A program made the translations under genes and the position numbers. A stretch of 64,000 nucleotides of DNA from Pseudomonas sessilinigenes (GTDB lineage: Bacteria > Pseudomonadota > Gammaproteobacteria > Pseudomonadales > Pseudomonadaceae), in NCBI RefSeq assembly GCF_003850565.1, contig NZ_CP027706.1:3658001-3722000 (forward strand). The letters run 5' to 3'. How positions within the stretch are numbered: the first letter of the stretch is position 1; each line of letters opens with the position of its first letter. This document shows, one piece after another, positions 19,140-33,688 of this stretch. The notes beneath the pieces are model-generated. The model saw only the letters and a program-made list of their open reading frames with translations, ran no database searches and was not told the DNA's origin.

Positions 19140-19778
19140 GCCCATACCACCTTCCCCCGGCTTTCAGTGCTGGGAGTTCGCGCCTGTGGACAAGGCTCTT
19201 GGGAGCATTGCCTGCAGGCGTTTTCCTTTCTTGTGCATATCGCAGGCTTCTCTGTAAGCGGGCCTGCTTTCATTCATTCGCGGGCTAATCCTGGATCCAG
19301 GCGAAAACTTTTGCCTGGCGGGTAGTCGCATCTTCACCGTTCACCTGCTGGAACAACCTCCATCTGTGGATTAAGCCCTGTGAATAACTGCTCCTTAGCT
19401 CAGTTGATAACTAGCCTTCAAAGCTGAAGAGAACTAGCTCTGTGGATAACCACCTCATTCATCCACAGCTTTAAGCCGGTTATCCAAGGTGCTCAATGGC
19501 ACCTAACCACAGAGTTTAAAACCTCTGTACATATTGAAAAATAAGGCTTGTAGATGTTTATCCACAGATAGGCTGCTGTATAAGAATAAACATAAAAACA
19601 AGGTTTTAATAAATTTCTCTCTTTTTAATTTCTATTGTCCGCCGGTCATCCACAGCTGGTTAAATTTTGTGCAAAGGGTTCTTTAGAAAGGTCGAAGTCC
19701 CTATACTTGCCGCCTTGGTCCAGAAACCAACCCAACAACCATTCCTAATTACTCCTACTTGAAGCAGGCACGAGGTGC
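19140..19778. other. DnaA-box cluster and AT-rich spacer upstream of mnmG
   Basis: A 639-base gene-free region. Perfect DnaA boxes lie at 19441-19449 and 19558-19566, with one-mismatch forms at 19365-19373, 19379-19387, 19459-19467 and 19646-19654. The stretch 19567-19640 is strongly AT-rich. Pseudomonas literature describes DnaA boxes both upstream of rpmH and near gidA (mnmG), so this is probably a secondary origin-related or DnaA-titrating region. A minus-10-like TATACT at 19702-19707 probably serves mnmG. I see no gene here. Confidence 0.65.
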
Positions 19779-21674
19779 GTGGTGGATTTCCCTTCCCGTT
19801 TTGAAGTGATCGTCATCGGCGGCGGTCATGCCGGTACCGAGGCAGCACTTGCATCAGCACGCATGGGGGCAAAGACCCTATTGCTGACGCATAACGTGGA
19901 AACCCTCGGAGCCATGAGCTGCAATCCCGCAATCGGCGGGATCGGCAAGAGCCATCTGGTCAAGGAAATCGACGCCCTGGGCGGCGCGATGGCCATGGCT
20001 ACAGATAAAGGTGGTATCCAGTTCCGTGTATTGAACAGCCGTAAAGGCCCGGCAGTACGTGCGACTCGTGCCCAGGCCGACCGTATTCTGTACAAGGCCG
20101 CCGTTCGCGAGATTCTCGAGAACCAACCGAACCTGTGGATATTCCAGCAGGCTGCCGATGACCTGATCGTCGAGCAGGATCAGGTCCGTGGTGTGGTCAC
20201 CCAGATGGGTCTGCGGTTCTTTGCCGACTCCGTGGTATTGACCACCGGGACCTTCCTCGGCGGACTTATCCACATCGGCCTGCAGAACTATTCCGGGGGC
20301 CGTGCCGGTGATCCGCCATCGATCGCCCTCGCACAACGCCTGCGGGAATTGCCACTGCGGGTCGGTCGCCTGAAAACCGGTACCCCGCCACGTATCGATG
20401 CCCGCTCCGTGGATTTCTCGGTAATGACCGAGCAACCTGGCGATACGCCAATCCCGGTGATGTCCTTCCTTGGCAACAAGGAACAACATCCACGCCAGAT
20501 CAGTTGCTGGATTACCCACACCAACGCCCGTACTCACGAGATCATCGCCGCGAACCTCGATCGTTCGCCGATGTACTCCGGCGTCATCGAAGGCATTGGC
20601 CCGCGCTACTGCCCATCCATCGAAGACAAGATCCATCGCTTTGCCGACAAGGAAAGCCACCAGGTCTTCATCGAACCGGAAGGCCTGACCACCCACGAGC
20701 TGTACCCGAACGGGATATCCACATCTCTGCCGTTCGATGTGCAGCTGCAGATCGTCCAATCGATCCGTGGCATGGAAAACGCCCATATCGTGCGGCCGGG
20801 CTACGCCATCGAATACGACTATTTCGATCCGCGGGACTTGAAGTACAGCCTGGAAACCAAAGTCATTGGCGGTCTGTTCTTCGCTGGCCAGATCAATGGC
20901 ACTACCGGTTACGAAGAAGCTGGTGCCCAAGGCCTGCTGGCCGGGGCCAACGCGGCATTGCGCGCCCAGGGCAAGGACAGTTGGTGCCCGCGTCGCGACG
21001 AAGCCTATATCGGGGTGTTGGTCGATGACCTGATTACCCTGGGCACCCAGGAACCGTATCGCATGTTCACTTCCCGGGCGGAGTACCGCCTGATCCTGCG
21101 TGAAGACAACGCCGACCTGCGCCTGACCGAAAAAGGTCGCGAGCTGGGGTTGGTGGATGACGTGCGCTGGGCTGCGTTCTGCAAGAAACGCGAGGGCATT
21201 GCCCTGGAAGAACAGCGCTTGAAGTCCACCTGGGTGCGTCCCGGGACCGAGCAGGGCGATGCGATTGCACAAAAATTCGGCACGCCGCTGACCCACGAAT
21301 ACAACCTGTTGAACCTGCTGAGCCGTCCGGAAATCGACTACGCTGGTCTGGTCGAAGTGACCGGGCAGGGCGCGGAAGATCCACAGGTCGCGGAACAGGT
21401 CGAGATCAAGACCAAGTACGCCGGCTACATCGATCGCCAGCAGGATGAAATCGCCCGCTTGCGTGCCAGCGAAGATACCAAGCTGCCTGTGGATATCGAT
21501 TACGCGAGCATTTCCGGATTGTCGAAGGAGATCCAGAGCAAGCTCGGCGCGACCCGTCCGGAAACCCTGGGGCAGGCTTCACGAATTCCCGGTGTGACTC
21601 CGGCAGCCATTTCCCTGTTGATGATTCACTTGAAAAAACGCGGCGCTGGCCGTCAGTTGGAGCAAAGCGCTTGA
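19779..21674 (+). CDS. mnmG: tRNA uridine-5-carboxymethylaminomethyl modification enzyme MnmG (GidA)
   Basis: FAD-dependent partner of MnmE in wobble-uridine modification. The FAD-binding motif [21 protein letters not shown] is at the N terminus, followed by the signature [23 protein letters not shown] later conserved stretch is [19 protein letters not shown], and the C-terminal helical tail mediates MnmE contact. Length (631 residues) is normal. Two adjacent GTG codons (19779 and 19782) could start translation. Its stop overlaps the TTG start of rsmG. Confidence 0.96.
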   Translation: MVDFPSRFEVIVIGGGHAGTEAALASARMGAKTLLLTHNVETLGAMSCNPAIGGIGKSHLVKEIDALGGAMAMATDKGGIQFRVLNSRKGPAVRATRAQADRILYKAAVREILENQPNLWIFQQAADDLIVEQDQVRGVVTQMGLRFFADSVVLTTGTFLGGLIHIGLQNYSGGRAGDPPSIALAQRLRELPLRVGRLKTGTPPRIDARSVDFSVMTEQPGDTPIPVMSFLGNKEQHPRQISCWITHTNARTHEIIAANLDRSPMYSGVIEGIGPRYCPSIEDKIHRFADKESHQVFIEPEGLTTHELYPNGISTSLPFDVQLQIVQSIRGMENAHIVRPGYAIEYDYFDPRDLKYSLETKVIGGLFFAGQINGTTGYEEAGAQGLLAGANAALRAQGKDSWCPRRDEAYIGVLVDDLITLGTQEPYRMFTSRAEYRLILREDNADLRLTEKGRELGLVDDVRWAAFCKKREGIALEEQRLKSTWVRPGTEQGDAIAQKFGTPLTHEYNLLNLLSRPEIDYAGLVEVTGQGAEDPQVAEQVEIKTKYAGYIDRQQDEIARLRASEDTKLPVDIDYASISGLSKEIQSKLGATRPETLGQASRIPGVTPAAISLLMIHLKKRGAGRQLEQSA

Positions 21675-22315
21675 GTTCACTGGTCACCTCGCAACACGCG
21701 GATGAGTTATCCACAGGCGCCCGCCAGCTCGGTGTCGAGTTGAGCCCGCTCCAGCACGAATCGCTGCTGGGCTACCTGGCGTTGTTGATCAAGTGGAACA
21801 AGGCCTACAACCTGACCGCAGTGCGCGATCCCGATGAGATGGTCTCGCGCCACTTGCTCGACAGCCTGAGCGTGATGTCCTTCATCGAAGACGGTCGCTG
21901 GCTGGATGTGGGGAGCGGTGGCGGGATGCCCGGGATCCCCCTGGCCATCCTGTTTCCCCAGTCGCAGGTCACTTGCCTGGACAGTAACGGCAAGAAGACC
22001 CGCTTCCTGACCCAGGTCAAACTCGAGCTCAAGCTGGATAACCTGCAAGTTATCCACAACCGAGTCGAAGCCTTCACCCCTGAGCAGCCGTTCAATGGAA
22101 TCATTTCCCGGGCGTTCAGCAGCATGGAGAACTTCACCAGCTGGACCCGCCACCTCGGGGACAGCGATACACGCTGGCTGGCAATGAAGGGCGTCCATCC
22201 CTCTGATGAGCTGTTAGCATTGCCGGCAGACTTCCACCTCGATAGCGAACACGCCCTGGCCGTACCCGGTTGCCAAGGCCAACGCCATCTGCTGATACTG
22301 CGCCGCACGGCATGA
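21671..22315 (+). CDS. rsmG: 16S rRNA (guanine-527-N7)-methyltransferase RsmG
   Basis: SAM-dependent methyltransferase (GidB), 214 residues, that modifies G527 in the 530 loop of 16S rRNA. The SAM-binding motif [17 protein letters not shown] and the later [11 protein letters not shown] are characteristic, as is the N-terminal [14 protein letters not shown]. The TTG start at 21671 overlaps the mnmG stop (TTGA), giving translational coupling. Two perfect DnaA boxes lie inside the gene (21707-21715, 22050-22058). Confidence 0.95.
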   Translation: MSSLVTSQHADELSTGARQLGVELSPLQHESLLGYLALLIKWNKAYNLTAVRDPDEMVSRHLLDSLSVMSFIEDGRWLDVGSGGGMPGIPLAILFPQSQVTCLDSNGKKTRFLTQVKLELKLDNLQVIHNRVEAFTPEQPFNGIISRAFSSMENFTSWTRHLGDSDTRWLAMKGVHPSDELLALPADFHLDSEHALAVPGCQGQRHLLILRRTA

Positions 22316-22333
22316 TTGGGAACACAAGCAAGA

Positions 22334-23131
22334 ATGGCTAAGGTATTCGCGATAGCGAACCAGAAAGGTGGTGTGGGCAAGACCACCACCTGCATCAACC
22401 TCGCAGCATCCCTGGTGGCGACCAAGCGCCGGGTGCTGTTGATCGATCTTGATCCACAGGGCAACGCCACCATGGGTAGCGGTGTGGATAAACACAGCCT
22501 GGAAAACTCGGTCTACGACTTGCTGATCGGCGAGTGCGACCTGGCCCAGGCCATGCACTTCTCCGAACACGGCGGCTACCAGCTGTTGCCGGCCAACCGC
22601 GACCTGACCGCGGCGGAAGTGGTACTGCTGGAAATGCAGATGAAGGAAAGCCGGCTGCGCAGTGCCCTGGCCCCCATCCGCGAGAACTATGACTACATCC
22701 TGATCGACTGCCCGCCGTCGCTGTCGATGCTGACCCTCAATGCCCTGGTGGCCGCCGATGGGGTCATCATCCCCATGCAGTGCGAGTACTACGCACTGGA
22801 AGGTCTGAGCGACCTTGTGGATAACATCAAGCGCATTGGTGAGTTGCTCAATCCCGAGCTGAAGATCGAAGGCTTGCTACGCACGATGTTCGACCCGCGC
22901 TTGAGCCTGATGAACGATGTTTCCGCGCAGCTCAAGGAACACTTCGGCGACCAGCTGTACGACACCGTGATCCCGCGCAACATCCGCTTGGCCGAGGCGC
23001 CGAGCTACGGCATGCCGGCATTGGCGTACGACAAGCAATCCCGCGGCGCACTGGCCTACCTGGCCCTGGCTGGCGAGATGGTTCGCCGGCAACGTAAACA
23101 AGCGCGCATCGCAGCCGCCCAGCCAACTTAA
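22334..23131 (+). CDS. parA: chromosome partitioning ATPase ParA
   Basis: Deviant-Walker ATPase (265 residues) that drives segregation of the origin region together with ParB-parS. The start MAKVFAIANQKGGVGKTTTC contains the Walker A KGGVGKTT with signature lysine. Walker B is DYILIDCPPSLSML, and QCEYYALEG is typical of chromosomal ParA. ATG 22334 was chosen because the six codons before it are not conserved. Two perfect DnaA boxes are embedded (22483-22491, 22816-22824). It is followed by parB nine bases later. Confidence 0.96.
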   Translation: MAKVFAIANQKGGVGKTTTCINLAASLVATKRRVLLIDLDPQGNATMGSGVDKHSLENSVYDLLIGECDLAQAMHFSEHGGYQLLPANRDLTAAEVVLLEMQMKESRLRSALAPIRENYDYILIDCPPSLSMLTLNALVAADGVIIPMQCEYYALEGLSDLVDNIKRIGELLNPELKIEGLLRTMFDPRLSLMNDVSAQLKEHFGDQLYDTVIPRNIRLAEAPSYGMPALAYDKQSRGALAYLALAGEMVRRQRKQARIAAAQPT

Positions 23132-23140
23132 GGAATCCCC

Positions 23141-24013
23141 ATGGCCGTCAAGAAACGTGGTCTCGGACGTGGACTGGATGCACTGTTGAGTGGTCCGACT
23201 GTCACTGCCCTCGAAGAACAAGCCGCGCAGGTCGACCAGCGTGAACTGCAACACCTGCCACTGGACCTGATCCAGCGTGGCAAGTACCAGCCGCGCCGGG
23301 ACATGGACCCGCAGGCCCTGGAAGAACTGGCCAACTCGATCAGGGCCCAGGGCGTTATGCAGCCCATCGTGGTCCGTCCCATCGGCGCCGGGCGTTTTGA
23401 AATCATCGCCGGCGAACGTCGCTGGCGCGCCAGCCAGCAGGCTGGCCAGGAAACCATCCCGGCCGTGGTCCGTGATGTTCCGGATGAAACCGCCATTGCC
23501 CTGGCGCTGATCGAGAACATCCAGCGCGAGGACCTCAACCCTATCGAGGAAGCCCTGGCCCTGCAGCGCCTGCAGCAGGAGTTCCAACTGACCCAGCAAC
23601 AGGTTGCCGAGGCGGTGGGCAAGTCCCGCGTCAGCGTGGCCAACCTGCTGCGCCTGATCTCCTTGCCAGAGGTGATCAAGACCATGTTGTCCCATGGCGA
23701 CCTGGAGATGGGGCATGCTCGCGCATTGCTCGGATTGCCGGAAAATCAACAAGTTGAAGGGGCGCGACACGTTGTCGCACGAGGTCTTACCGTACGCCAG
23801 ACCGAGGCCTTGGTTCGCCAGTGGCTCAGTGGCAAGCAGGAGCCTGCTGAACCGGTCAAGCCGGACCCGGATATCGCTCGCCTCGAGCAACGTTTGGCCG
23901 AGCGCCTAGGCTCTGCGGTGCAGATTCGCCACGGCAAGAAGGGCAAGGGACAGTTGGTGATCGGCTACAACTCCCTGGATGAGCTGCAGGGCGTCCTCGC
24001 TCACATCCGTTGA
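23141..24013 (+). CDS. parB: chromosome partitioning protein ParB
   Basis: CTP-dependent DNA clamp (290 residues) that loads at parS sites. The N-terminal ParA-interaction segment KKRGLGRGLDALLSG is present. The ParB/Srx domain includes IRAQGVMQPIVVRP and the CTP-binding GERRWRASQQAG. A helix-turn-helix (LTQQQVAEAVGKSRVSVANLLRL) reads parS, and a C-terminal dimerisation domain follows. One full parS palindrome exists in this window at 53905-53920. Confidence 0.97.
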   Translation: MAVKKRGLGRGLDALLSGPTVTALEEQAAQVDQRELQHLPLDLIQRGKYQPRRDMDPQALEELANSIRAQGVMQPIVVRPIGAGRFEIIAGERRWRASQQAGQETIPAVVRDVPDETAIALALIENIQREDLNPIEEALALQRLQQEFQLTQQQVAEAVGKSRVSVANLLRLISLPEVIKTMLSHGDLEMGHARALLGLPENQQVEGARHVVARGLTVRQTEALVRQWLSGKQEPAEPVKPDPDIARLEQRLAERLGSAVQIRHGKKGKGQLVIGYNSLDELQGVLAHIR

Positions 24014-24058
24014 AACATTTCCTTGTGTAGCGTGCAGTCGGAAATCACTACCCGGCAG

Positions 24059-24087
24059 TTGAATAGGGGCTGAACCGCCCCTATACT
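24059..24087 (+). promoter_or_regulatory. sigma-70 promoter of the atp operon
   Basis: TTGAAT (24059-24064) and TATACT (24082-24087) are spaced by 17 bases, 75 bases before atpI. An inverted repeat TAGGGGC/GCCCCTA (24064-24070, 24077-24083) occupies the spacer and could be part of an operator or of the parB terminator. Confidence 0.65.
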
Positions 24088-24161
24088 CTGCGCGCATTTT
24101 GTCGGCACAAATTATGCCAAGTCACAGAATTCTGGCAGCCGACCCTTGAGGAGCAAGAGTG

Positions 24162-25458
<1,297 letters not shown>

Positions 25459-25484
25459 GACCAGTCTCGACTAGTCTGATGTCC

Positions 25485-25506
25485 CTCTTGTTGCGGCAAG
25501 AGGGGC
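25485..25506 (+). other. hairpin between atpB and atpE
   Basis: Inverted repeat CCCTCTTG/CAAGAGGG with a six-base loop lies in the 132-base atpB-atpE gap. There is no U tract. It may stabilise the highly translated atpE part of the transcript. Confidence 0.55.
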
Positions 25507-25575
25507 CCGTCTCGGGCACGATGAAACGATTTGTTTTACCGCTTTAATCTAAAAAACCTAAACCATACGACGTAA

Positions 25576-25848
<273 letters not shown>

Positions 25849-25905
25849 TCACTCGAGTATTCGAGTTGATTGGTGTGACGGACAACGAACGAGCGAGGTG
25901 TTGGC

Positions 25906-26376
25906 GTGAACATTAATGCAACCCTGATTGGCCAGTCCGTTGCGTTCTTAATTTTTGTACTGTTCTGCATGAAGTTCATTTGGCCTCCGGTCATTGCAGC
26001 TCTGCACGAACGTCAAAAGAAGATCGCGGATGGATTGGACGCTGCCAGCCGAGCAGCTCGTGACCTGGAACTGGCCCAAGATAAAGCGGGTCAGCAACTG
26101 CGCGAAGCCAAAGCTCAGGCAGCTGAAATCATCGAGCAAGCCAAGAAGCGCGGTTCTCAGATCGTCGACGAAGCCCGTGAACAGGCCCGTGTCGAAGCTG
26201 AACGCGTGAAGGCTCAGGCTCAGGCCGAGATCGAACAGGAACTGAACGGCGTCAAAGACGCGCTGCGCGCCCAACTGGGTAGCCTGGCGGTCAATGGTGC
26301 AGAGAAGATCCTGGGCGCCACAATCGATCAAAACGCGCACGCAGACCTGGTTAACAAACTGGCTGCTGAAATTTAA
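25906..26376 (+). CDS. atpF: ATP synthase Fo subunit b
   Basis: Peripheral stalk subunit (156 residues). A single N-terminal membrane helix ([24 protein letters not shown]) is followed by a long charged, Ala/Gln/Glu-rich coiled-coil helix that reaches the delta subunit. The start is GTG at 25906, after GAGCGAGG. Confidence 0.96.
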   Translation: MNINATLIGQSVAFLIFVLFCMKFIWPPVIAALHERQKKIADGLDAASRAARDLELAQDKAGQQLREAKAQAAEIIEQAKKRGSQIVDEAREQARVEAERVKAQAQAEIEQELNGVKDALRAQLGSLAVNGAEKILGATIDQNAHADLVNKLAAEI

Positions 26377-26388
26377 GCGAGGGCGATC

Positions 26389-26925
26389 ATGGCAGAACTG
26401 ACCACGTTGGCCCGACCTTACGCTAAGGCGGCCTTCGAGCACGCTCAGGCCCACCAGCAGCTGGCCTCTTGGTCAGCCATGCTCGGCCTGGCTGCAGCGG
26501 TGTCACAAGATGACACCATGCAGCGCGTGCTTAAGGCCCCGCGACTGACGAGCGCAGAAAAGGCCAACACTTTTATCGAAGTGTGTGGCGACAAGTTTGA
26601 TGCACAGGCACAGAATTTCATTCAGGTTGCCGCCGAAAACGACCGTCTCCTGCTGTTGCCGGAGATCTCCGCTCTGTTCGACCTGTACAAGGCCGAGCAA
26701 GAGAAATCGGTGGACGTGGATGTGACCAGTGCGTTCGCATTGAACCAAGAACAGCAAGACAAACTCGCCAAGGTTCTCAGTGCACGGCTCGGCCGGGAAG
26801 TGCGACTGCACGCTGCGGAGGATGCCAGCCTGATTGGTGGCGTCGTAATCCGCGCCGGCGACCTGGTTATCGATGGCTCGATTCGCGGCAAACTCGCGAA
26901 CCTTGCCGAAGCATTGAAATCTTGA
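26389..26925 (+). CDS. atpH: ATP synthase F1 subunit delta
   Basis: Peripheral-stalk connector (178 residues). The N-terminal domain begins [16 protein letters not shown], and the C-terminal signature [29 protein letters not shown] is clear. Lies 12 bases after atpF and 21 before atpA. Confidence 0.96.
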   Translation: MAELTTLARPYAKAAFEHAQAHQQLASWSAMLGLAAAVSQDDTMQRVLKAPRLTSAEKANTFIEVCGDKFDAQAQNFIQVAAENDRLLLLPEISALFDLYKAEQEKSVDVDVTSAFALNQEQQDKLAKVLSARLGREVRLHAAEDASLIGGVVIRAGDLVIDGSIRGKLANLAEALKS

Positions 26926-26946
26926 GTTTGAAGGGGCAGCAGAGCA

Positions 26947-28491
<1,545 letters not shown>

Positions 28492-28496
28492 GCCGC

Positions 28497-28520
28497 AGCG
28501 GGAGCCGCAAGGCTCCCGCT
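28497..28520 (+). other. intra-operon hairpin between atpA and atpG
   Basis: Perfect 10-bp stem AGCGGGAGCC/GGCTCCCGCT with a GCAA tetraloop. It starts five bases after the atpA stop, has no U tract, and probably acts as an mRNA 3'-end stabiliser or attenuator. Confidence 0.65.
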
Positions 28521-28541
28521 TGCTAACCTGATAGGTGTTAC

Positions 28542-29402
28542 ATGGCAGGCGCAAAAGAGATTCGCAGTAAGATTGCGAGCATCAAAAGCACGCAAAAAAT
28601 TACCAGCGCCATGGAAAAAGTGGCGGTCAGCAAAATGCGCAAGGCACAAATGCGCATGGCTGCTAGCCGTCCTTATGCGGAGCGCATCCGCCAGGTTATT
28701 GGTCATCTGGCCAACGCCAACCCGGAATATCGTCACCCGTTCATGATCGACCGCGCCATCAAGCGCGTCGGTTACATCGTGGTGAGCAGTGACCGTGGTC
28801 TGTGTGGTGGCTTGAACACCAACCTGTTCAAGGCCCTGGTCAAGGACATGGCGGTAAACCGCGAACAAGGCGTCGAGATCGATCTGTGTGTGGTCGGTAG
28901 CAAGGGTGCGGCCTTCTTCCGCAACTTCGGCGGTAACGTCGTTGCAGCTATCAGCCACCTGGGTGAAGAGCCGTCGATCAATGACCTGATCGGCAGTGTC
29001 AAGGTGATGCTGGATGCTTACCTGGAAGGCCGGATTGACCGCCTGTCCGTGGTATCCAACAAGTTCGTCAACACCATGACCCAGCAGCCGACCGTGGAGC
29101 AGTTGATTCCACTGGAGGCAACCCCGGATCAAGAACTCAAGCACCACTGGGACTATCTCTACGAACCGGATGCCAAGGAGCTGCTGGACGGCTTGATGGT
29201 CCGTTACGTGGAGTCGCAGGTCTACCAGGCGGTGGTCGAGAACAACGCAGCTGAACAAGCCGCGCGGATGATCGCAATGAAGAACGCCACCGACAACGCC
29301 GGTGATTTGATCAGCGATTTGCAGCTGATCTACAACAAGGCGCGTCAGGCTGCGATCACCCAAGAGATCTCGGAAATCGTCGGCGGCGCTGCCGCGGTTT
29401 AA
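28542..29402 (+). CDS. atpG: ATP synthase F1 subunit gamma
   Basis: Central rotor shaft (286 residues). N-terminal coiled-coil helix [20 protein letters not shown], Rossmann-like middle with [15 protein letters not shown], and the C-terminal helix [21 protein letters not shown] followed by the conserved [20 protein letters not shown]. Confidence 0.97.
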   Translation: MAGAKEIRSKIASIKSTQKITSAMEKVAVSKMRKAQMRMAASRPYAERIRQVIGHLANANPEYRHPFMIDRAIKRVGYIVVSSDRGLCGGLNTNLFKALVKDMAVNREQGVEIDLCVVGSKGAAFFRNFGGNVVAAISHLGEEPSINDLIGSVKVMLDAYLEGRIDRLSVVSNKFVNTMTQQPTVEQLIPLEATPDQELKHHWDYLYEPDAKELLDGLMVRYVESQVYQAVVENNAAEQAARMIAMKNATDNAGDLISDLQLIYNKARQAAITQEISEIVGGAAAV

Positions 29403-30806
<1,404 letters not shown>

Positions 30807-30811
30807 TCCCG

Positions 30812-30829
30812 GCGCCCGGCAACGGGCGC
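30812..30829 (+). other. intra-operon hairpin between atpD and atpC
   Basis: Stem GCGCCCG/CGGGCGC with a GCAA tetraloop, six bases after the atpD stop. It has the same design as the hairpin after atpA. Confidence 0.6.
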
Positions 30830-30851
30830 TAATTTAGGTTGAGGCAAGCAG

Positions 30852-31277
30852 ATGGCTATGACAGTCCATTGCGATATCGTCAGCGCGGAAGGGGAAATCT
30901 TCTCCGGTCTGGTGGAGATGGTGGTTGCGCACGGTGAACTGGGTGATCTTGGTATCGCTCTGGGTCACGCACCGCTGATCACCAACCTGAAGCCAGGTCC
31001 GATCCGCTTGATCAAGCAGGGCGGGGAAGCCGAGGTGTTCTACATCTCCGGTGGTTTCCTCGAGGTTCAGCCGAACATGGTCAAGGTTCTTGCCGACACC
31101 GTGCAACGCGCTGCCGACCTGGACGAAGCCTCCGCTCAGGAAGCCGTCAAGGCTGCTGAGAAGGCCCTGAATGAAAAAGGCGCAGATTTCGACTACGGTT
31201 CTGCCGCCGCACGTCTGGCCGAGGCCGCAGCCCAGCTGCGTACCGTCCAGCAAATCCGCAAGAAGTTCGGCGGCTAA
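30852..31277 (+). CDS. atpC: ATP synthase F1 subunit epsilon
   Basis: Regulatory rotor subunit (141 residues). The N-terminal beta-sandwich includes [20 protein letters not shown], and [15 protein letters not shown] is the family signature. The C-terminal pair of helices can inhibit ATPase activity. Last gene of the operon, followed by a strong terminator. Confidence 0.96.
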   Translation: MAMTVHCDIVSAEGEIFSGLVEMVVAHGELGDLGIALGHAPLITNLKPGPIRLIKQGGEAEVFYISGGFLEVQPNMVKVLADTVQRAADLDEASAQEAVKAAEKALNEKGADFDYGSAAARLAEAAAQLRTVQQIRKKFGG

Positions 31278-31303
31278 GTCGCAGGCTTTTTGTGTGATTG
31301 ATT

Positions 31304-31332
31304 AAAAAGGGTAGCCTCGGCTACCCTTTTTA
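31304..31332 (+). terminator. intrinsic terminator of the atp operon
   Basis: A 13-bp stem (AAAAAGGGTAGCC with its complement) around a two-base loop ends in a run of Ts, 27 bases after atpC. The A-rich left arm makes it likely bidirectional. Confidence 0.9.
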
Positions 31333-31390
31333 TTTTCCGCATTCTCCCCTCTTGGTCACACTCGCGGACCCCCAGGATTGGTAGCCAGTC

Positions 31391-32758
31391 ATGTCTCTCG
31401 AAATCGTTATCCTCGCAGCAGGCCAGGGCACTCGCATGCGCTCGGCACTGCCCAAGGTCCTTCATCCAGTCGCTGGCAATTCCATGCTCGGGCATGTTAT
31501 CCACAGCGCCCGCCAGCTCGACCCACAGCGCATCCACGTGGTGATTGGCCACGGTGCGGATGCGGTACGCGAGCGCCTGGCGGCCGATGACCTGAATTTC
31601 GTGCTGCAGGACAAGCAGCTGGGCACGGGGCACGCAGTGGCCCAGGCGGTGCCTTTCATTACTGCCGATACCGTACTGATTCTCTACGGCGATGTGCCGC
31701 TGATCGAAGTCGAGACCCTGCAGCGCCTGCTCAAGCAAGCGGGCCCCGAGCAACTGGGCCTGCTCACCGTCGAGCTGGACGATCCTACCGGCTACGGGCG
31801 TATCGTGCGTGACGCCAATGGCAAGGTTGCCGCCATCGTCGAGCAGAAGGACGCCAACGAAGCCCAGCGCGCCATCACCGAAGGCAACACCGGCATTCTC
31901 GCCGTGCCTGGCAAGCGCCTGGGCGACTGGACCAGCCGTCTTTCCAACAACAACGCCCAGGGCGAGTACTACCTGACCGACGTGATCGCCATGGCGGTCA
32001 GCGATGGCCTGCTGGTTGCCACCGAGCAGCCCCTGGACGCCATGGAAGTGCAGGGCGCCAACGATCGCAAGCAACTCTCCGAGCTGGAGCGCCACTACCA
32101 GCTGCGCGCTGCCCGCCGCCTGATGGCCCAAGGGGTCACCTTGCGTGACCCGGCACGCTTCGATGTGCGCGGCGAAATCACGGTCGGCCGCGACGTCCTG
32201 ATCGACATCAACGTGATTCTCGAAGGCCGGGTGGTGATCGAGGACGACGTGGTCATCGGCCCCAACTGCGTGATCAAGGACAGCACCCTGCGCAAGGGCG
32301 TGGTGATCAAGGCCAACAGCCATCTCGACGGCGCGGTGATGGGCGAGGGCAGCGATGCCGGTCCGTTCGCCCGCTTGCGTCCTGGCAGCGTGCTGGAAGC
32401 CCGTGCCCATGTGGGTAACTTCGTCGAGTTGAAGAACGCCCATCTGGGCCAGGGCGCCAAGGCCGGCCACCTGACCTATCTGGGCGACGCAGTGATCGGC
32501 GCGCGCAGCAACATCGGCGCCGGCACCATCACCTGCAACTACGATGGGGTGAACAAGCACAAGACGGTGATGGGCGAAGACGTATTCATCGGCTCCAACA
32601 ACTCCCTGGTAGCGCCTGTGGATATCTCTTCCGGGGCCACTACCGCCGCCGGTTCCACTATCAACCAGGATGTCGCGCCGGCGCAGCTGGCTGTGGCTCG
32701 TGCGCGACAGAAGAACATCGATGGCTGGAAGCGGCCGCAGAAAATCAACAAGGACTGA
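31391..32758 (+). CDS. glmU: bifunctional UDP-GlcNAc pyrophosphorylase/GlcN-1-P acetyltransferase
   Basis: Makes UDP-GlcNAc for peptidoglycan and LPS (455 residues). The N-terminal uridyltransferase domain has [32 protein letters not shown] and the [13 protein letters not shown] loop. The C-terminal left-handed beta-helix acetyltransferase is rich in hexapeptide repeats, with the catalytic region [20 protein letters not shown] and [15 protein letters not shown] perfect DnaA box lies inside at 31497-31505. Confidence 0.97.
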   Translation: MSLEIVILAAGQGTRMRSALPKVLHPVAGNSMLGHVIHSARQLDPQRIHVVIGHGADAVRERLAADDLNFVLQDKQLGTGHAVAQAVPFITADTVLILYGDVPLIEVETLQRLLKQAGPEQLGLLTVELDDPTGYGRIVRDANGKVAAIVEQKDANEAQRAITEGNTGILAVPGKRLGDWTSRLSNNNAQGEYYLTDVIAMAVSDGLLVATEQPLDAMEVQGANDRKQLSELERHYQLRAARRLMAQGVTLRDPARFDVRGEITVGRDVLIDINVILEGRVVIEDDVVIGPNCVIKDSTLRKGVVIKANSHLDGAVMGEGSDAGPFARLRPGSVLEARAHVGNFVELKNAHLGQGAKAGHLTYLGDAVIGARSNIGAGTITCNYDGVNKHKTVMGEDVFIGSNNSLVAPVDISSGATTAAGSTINQDVAPAQLAVARARQKNIDGWKRPQKINKD

Positions 32759-32793
32759 GGTTATCCACAAGCACGGATGGCCCATGCAGCATC

Positions 32794-32834
32794 AACCGGC
32801 CCCTGCAGCTGAATAGCAAGGGTCGGTTTTTTTT
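32794..32834 (+). terminator. intrinsic terminator after glmU
   Basis: Stem 32794-32802 pairs with 32820-32828 (nine pairs including one G-U), followed by a run of eight Ts. A DnaA box (32761-32769) lies between the glmU stop and the stem. Confidence 0.75.
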
Positions 32835-32886
32835 GCGCTCAAGCTTGACGAAGTTTCGATCATAGGGTTTTATTGCCGTCGTTATC

Positions 32887-32899
32887 TTTCGAATCGAAA
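32887..32899. promoter_or_regulatory. putative GlmR operator
   Basis: Perfect inverted repeat TTTCGA-A-TCGAAA immediately before the glmR start, with related TTTCGATCAT at 32854-32863 and ATATCGAAA at the start codon region. DeoR-family regulators often use TTTCG-type repeats, so autoregulation is a reasonable inference. Confidence 0.5.
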
Positions 32900-32904
32900 C
32901 TTAA

Positions 32905-33678
32905 ATGATCATATCGAAACGCAATACGCCCCAGCGACGTCACAACATCCTCACCTTGCTCAACGAACAGGGCGAAGTGAGCGTGGACGAGTTGGCCAAG
33001 CGCTTCGAAACCTCGGAAGTTACGATTCGTAAGGACTTGGCGGCCCTGGAAAGCAACGGCCTGCTGCTACGCCGTTATGGTGGAGCTATCACCTTGCCCC
33101 AGGAATTGGTCAGCGATCTGGGCCAATCGGTGTCCCGCTACAAGCAAGCCATTGCCCGGGCCGCTGTACAGCGCATTCGCGAGCATGCGCGAATCATCAT
33201 CGACAGCGGCAGTACCACGGCGGCGATGATTCCCGAGTTGGGCCTGCAACCAGGGCTGGTGGTGATGACCAACTCTCTGAATGTGGCCAACGCCCTGAGC
33301 GAGCTGGAACACGAGCCAATGTTGTTGATGACCGGTGGTACCTGGGACCCGCATTCCGAGTCCTTCCAGGGACAGGTAGCCGAGCAGGTGCTGCGTTCCT
33401 ATGACTTCGACCAACTGTTCATTGGCGCCGATGGCATCGATCTGGCCCGCGGTACCACCACCTTCAACGAGCTGCTGGGGCTGAGCCGGGTCATGGCCGA
33501 GGTGGCCCGTGAAGTGGTGGTGATGGTCGAGTCCGACAAGATCGGCCGCAAGATTCCCAACCTGGAGCTGCCCTGGAGCAGCATCCATACCCTTATTACC
33601 GATGATCGCCTGTCTTCCGAGGCCCGCGACCAGATTCAGGCCCGCGGCATTACTCTGATTTGCGCGGCTGTCAGCTAG
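32905..33678 (+). CDS. glmR: DeoR-family regulator GlmR
   Basis: Transcriptional regulator of 257 residues lying between glmU and glmS, the place of P. aeruginosa glmR. The N-terminal winged helix-turn-helix is [39 protein letters not shown] (given here only to mark residues 11-49). The C-terminal DeoR sensor domain has [15 protein letters not shown] and FIGADGID, which bind sugar phosphates. It is 10 bases from glmS and presumably tunes glucosamine-6-P supply. The ATG at 32905 lacks an obvious Shine-Dalgarno. Confidence 0.9.
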   Translation: MIISKRNTPQRRHNILTLLNEQGEVSVDELAKRFETSEVTIRKDLAALESNGLLLRRYGGAITLPQELVSDLGQSVSRYKQAIARAAVQRIREHARIIIDSGSTTAAMIPELGLQPGLVVMTNSLNVANALSELEHEPMLLMTGGTWDPHSESFQGQVAEQVLRSYDFDQLFIGADGIDLARGTTTFNELLGLSRVMAEVAREVVVMVESDKIGRKIPNLELPWSSIHTLITDDRLSSEARDQIQARGITLICAAVS

Positions 33679-33688
33679 GAGAAAAACC

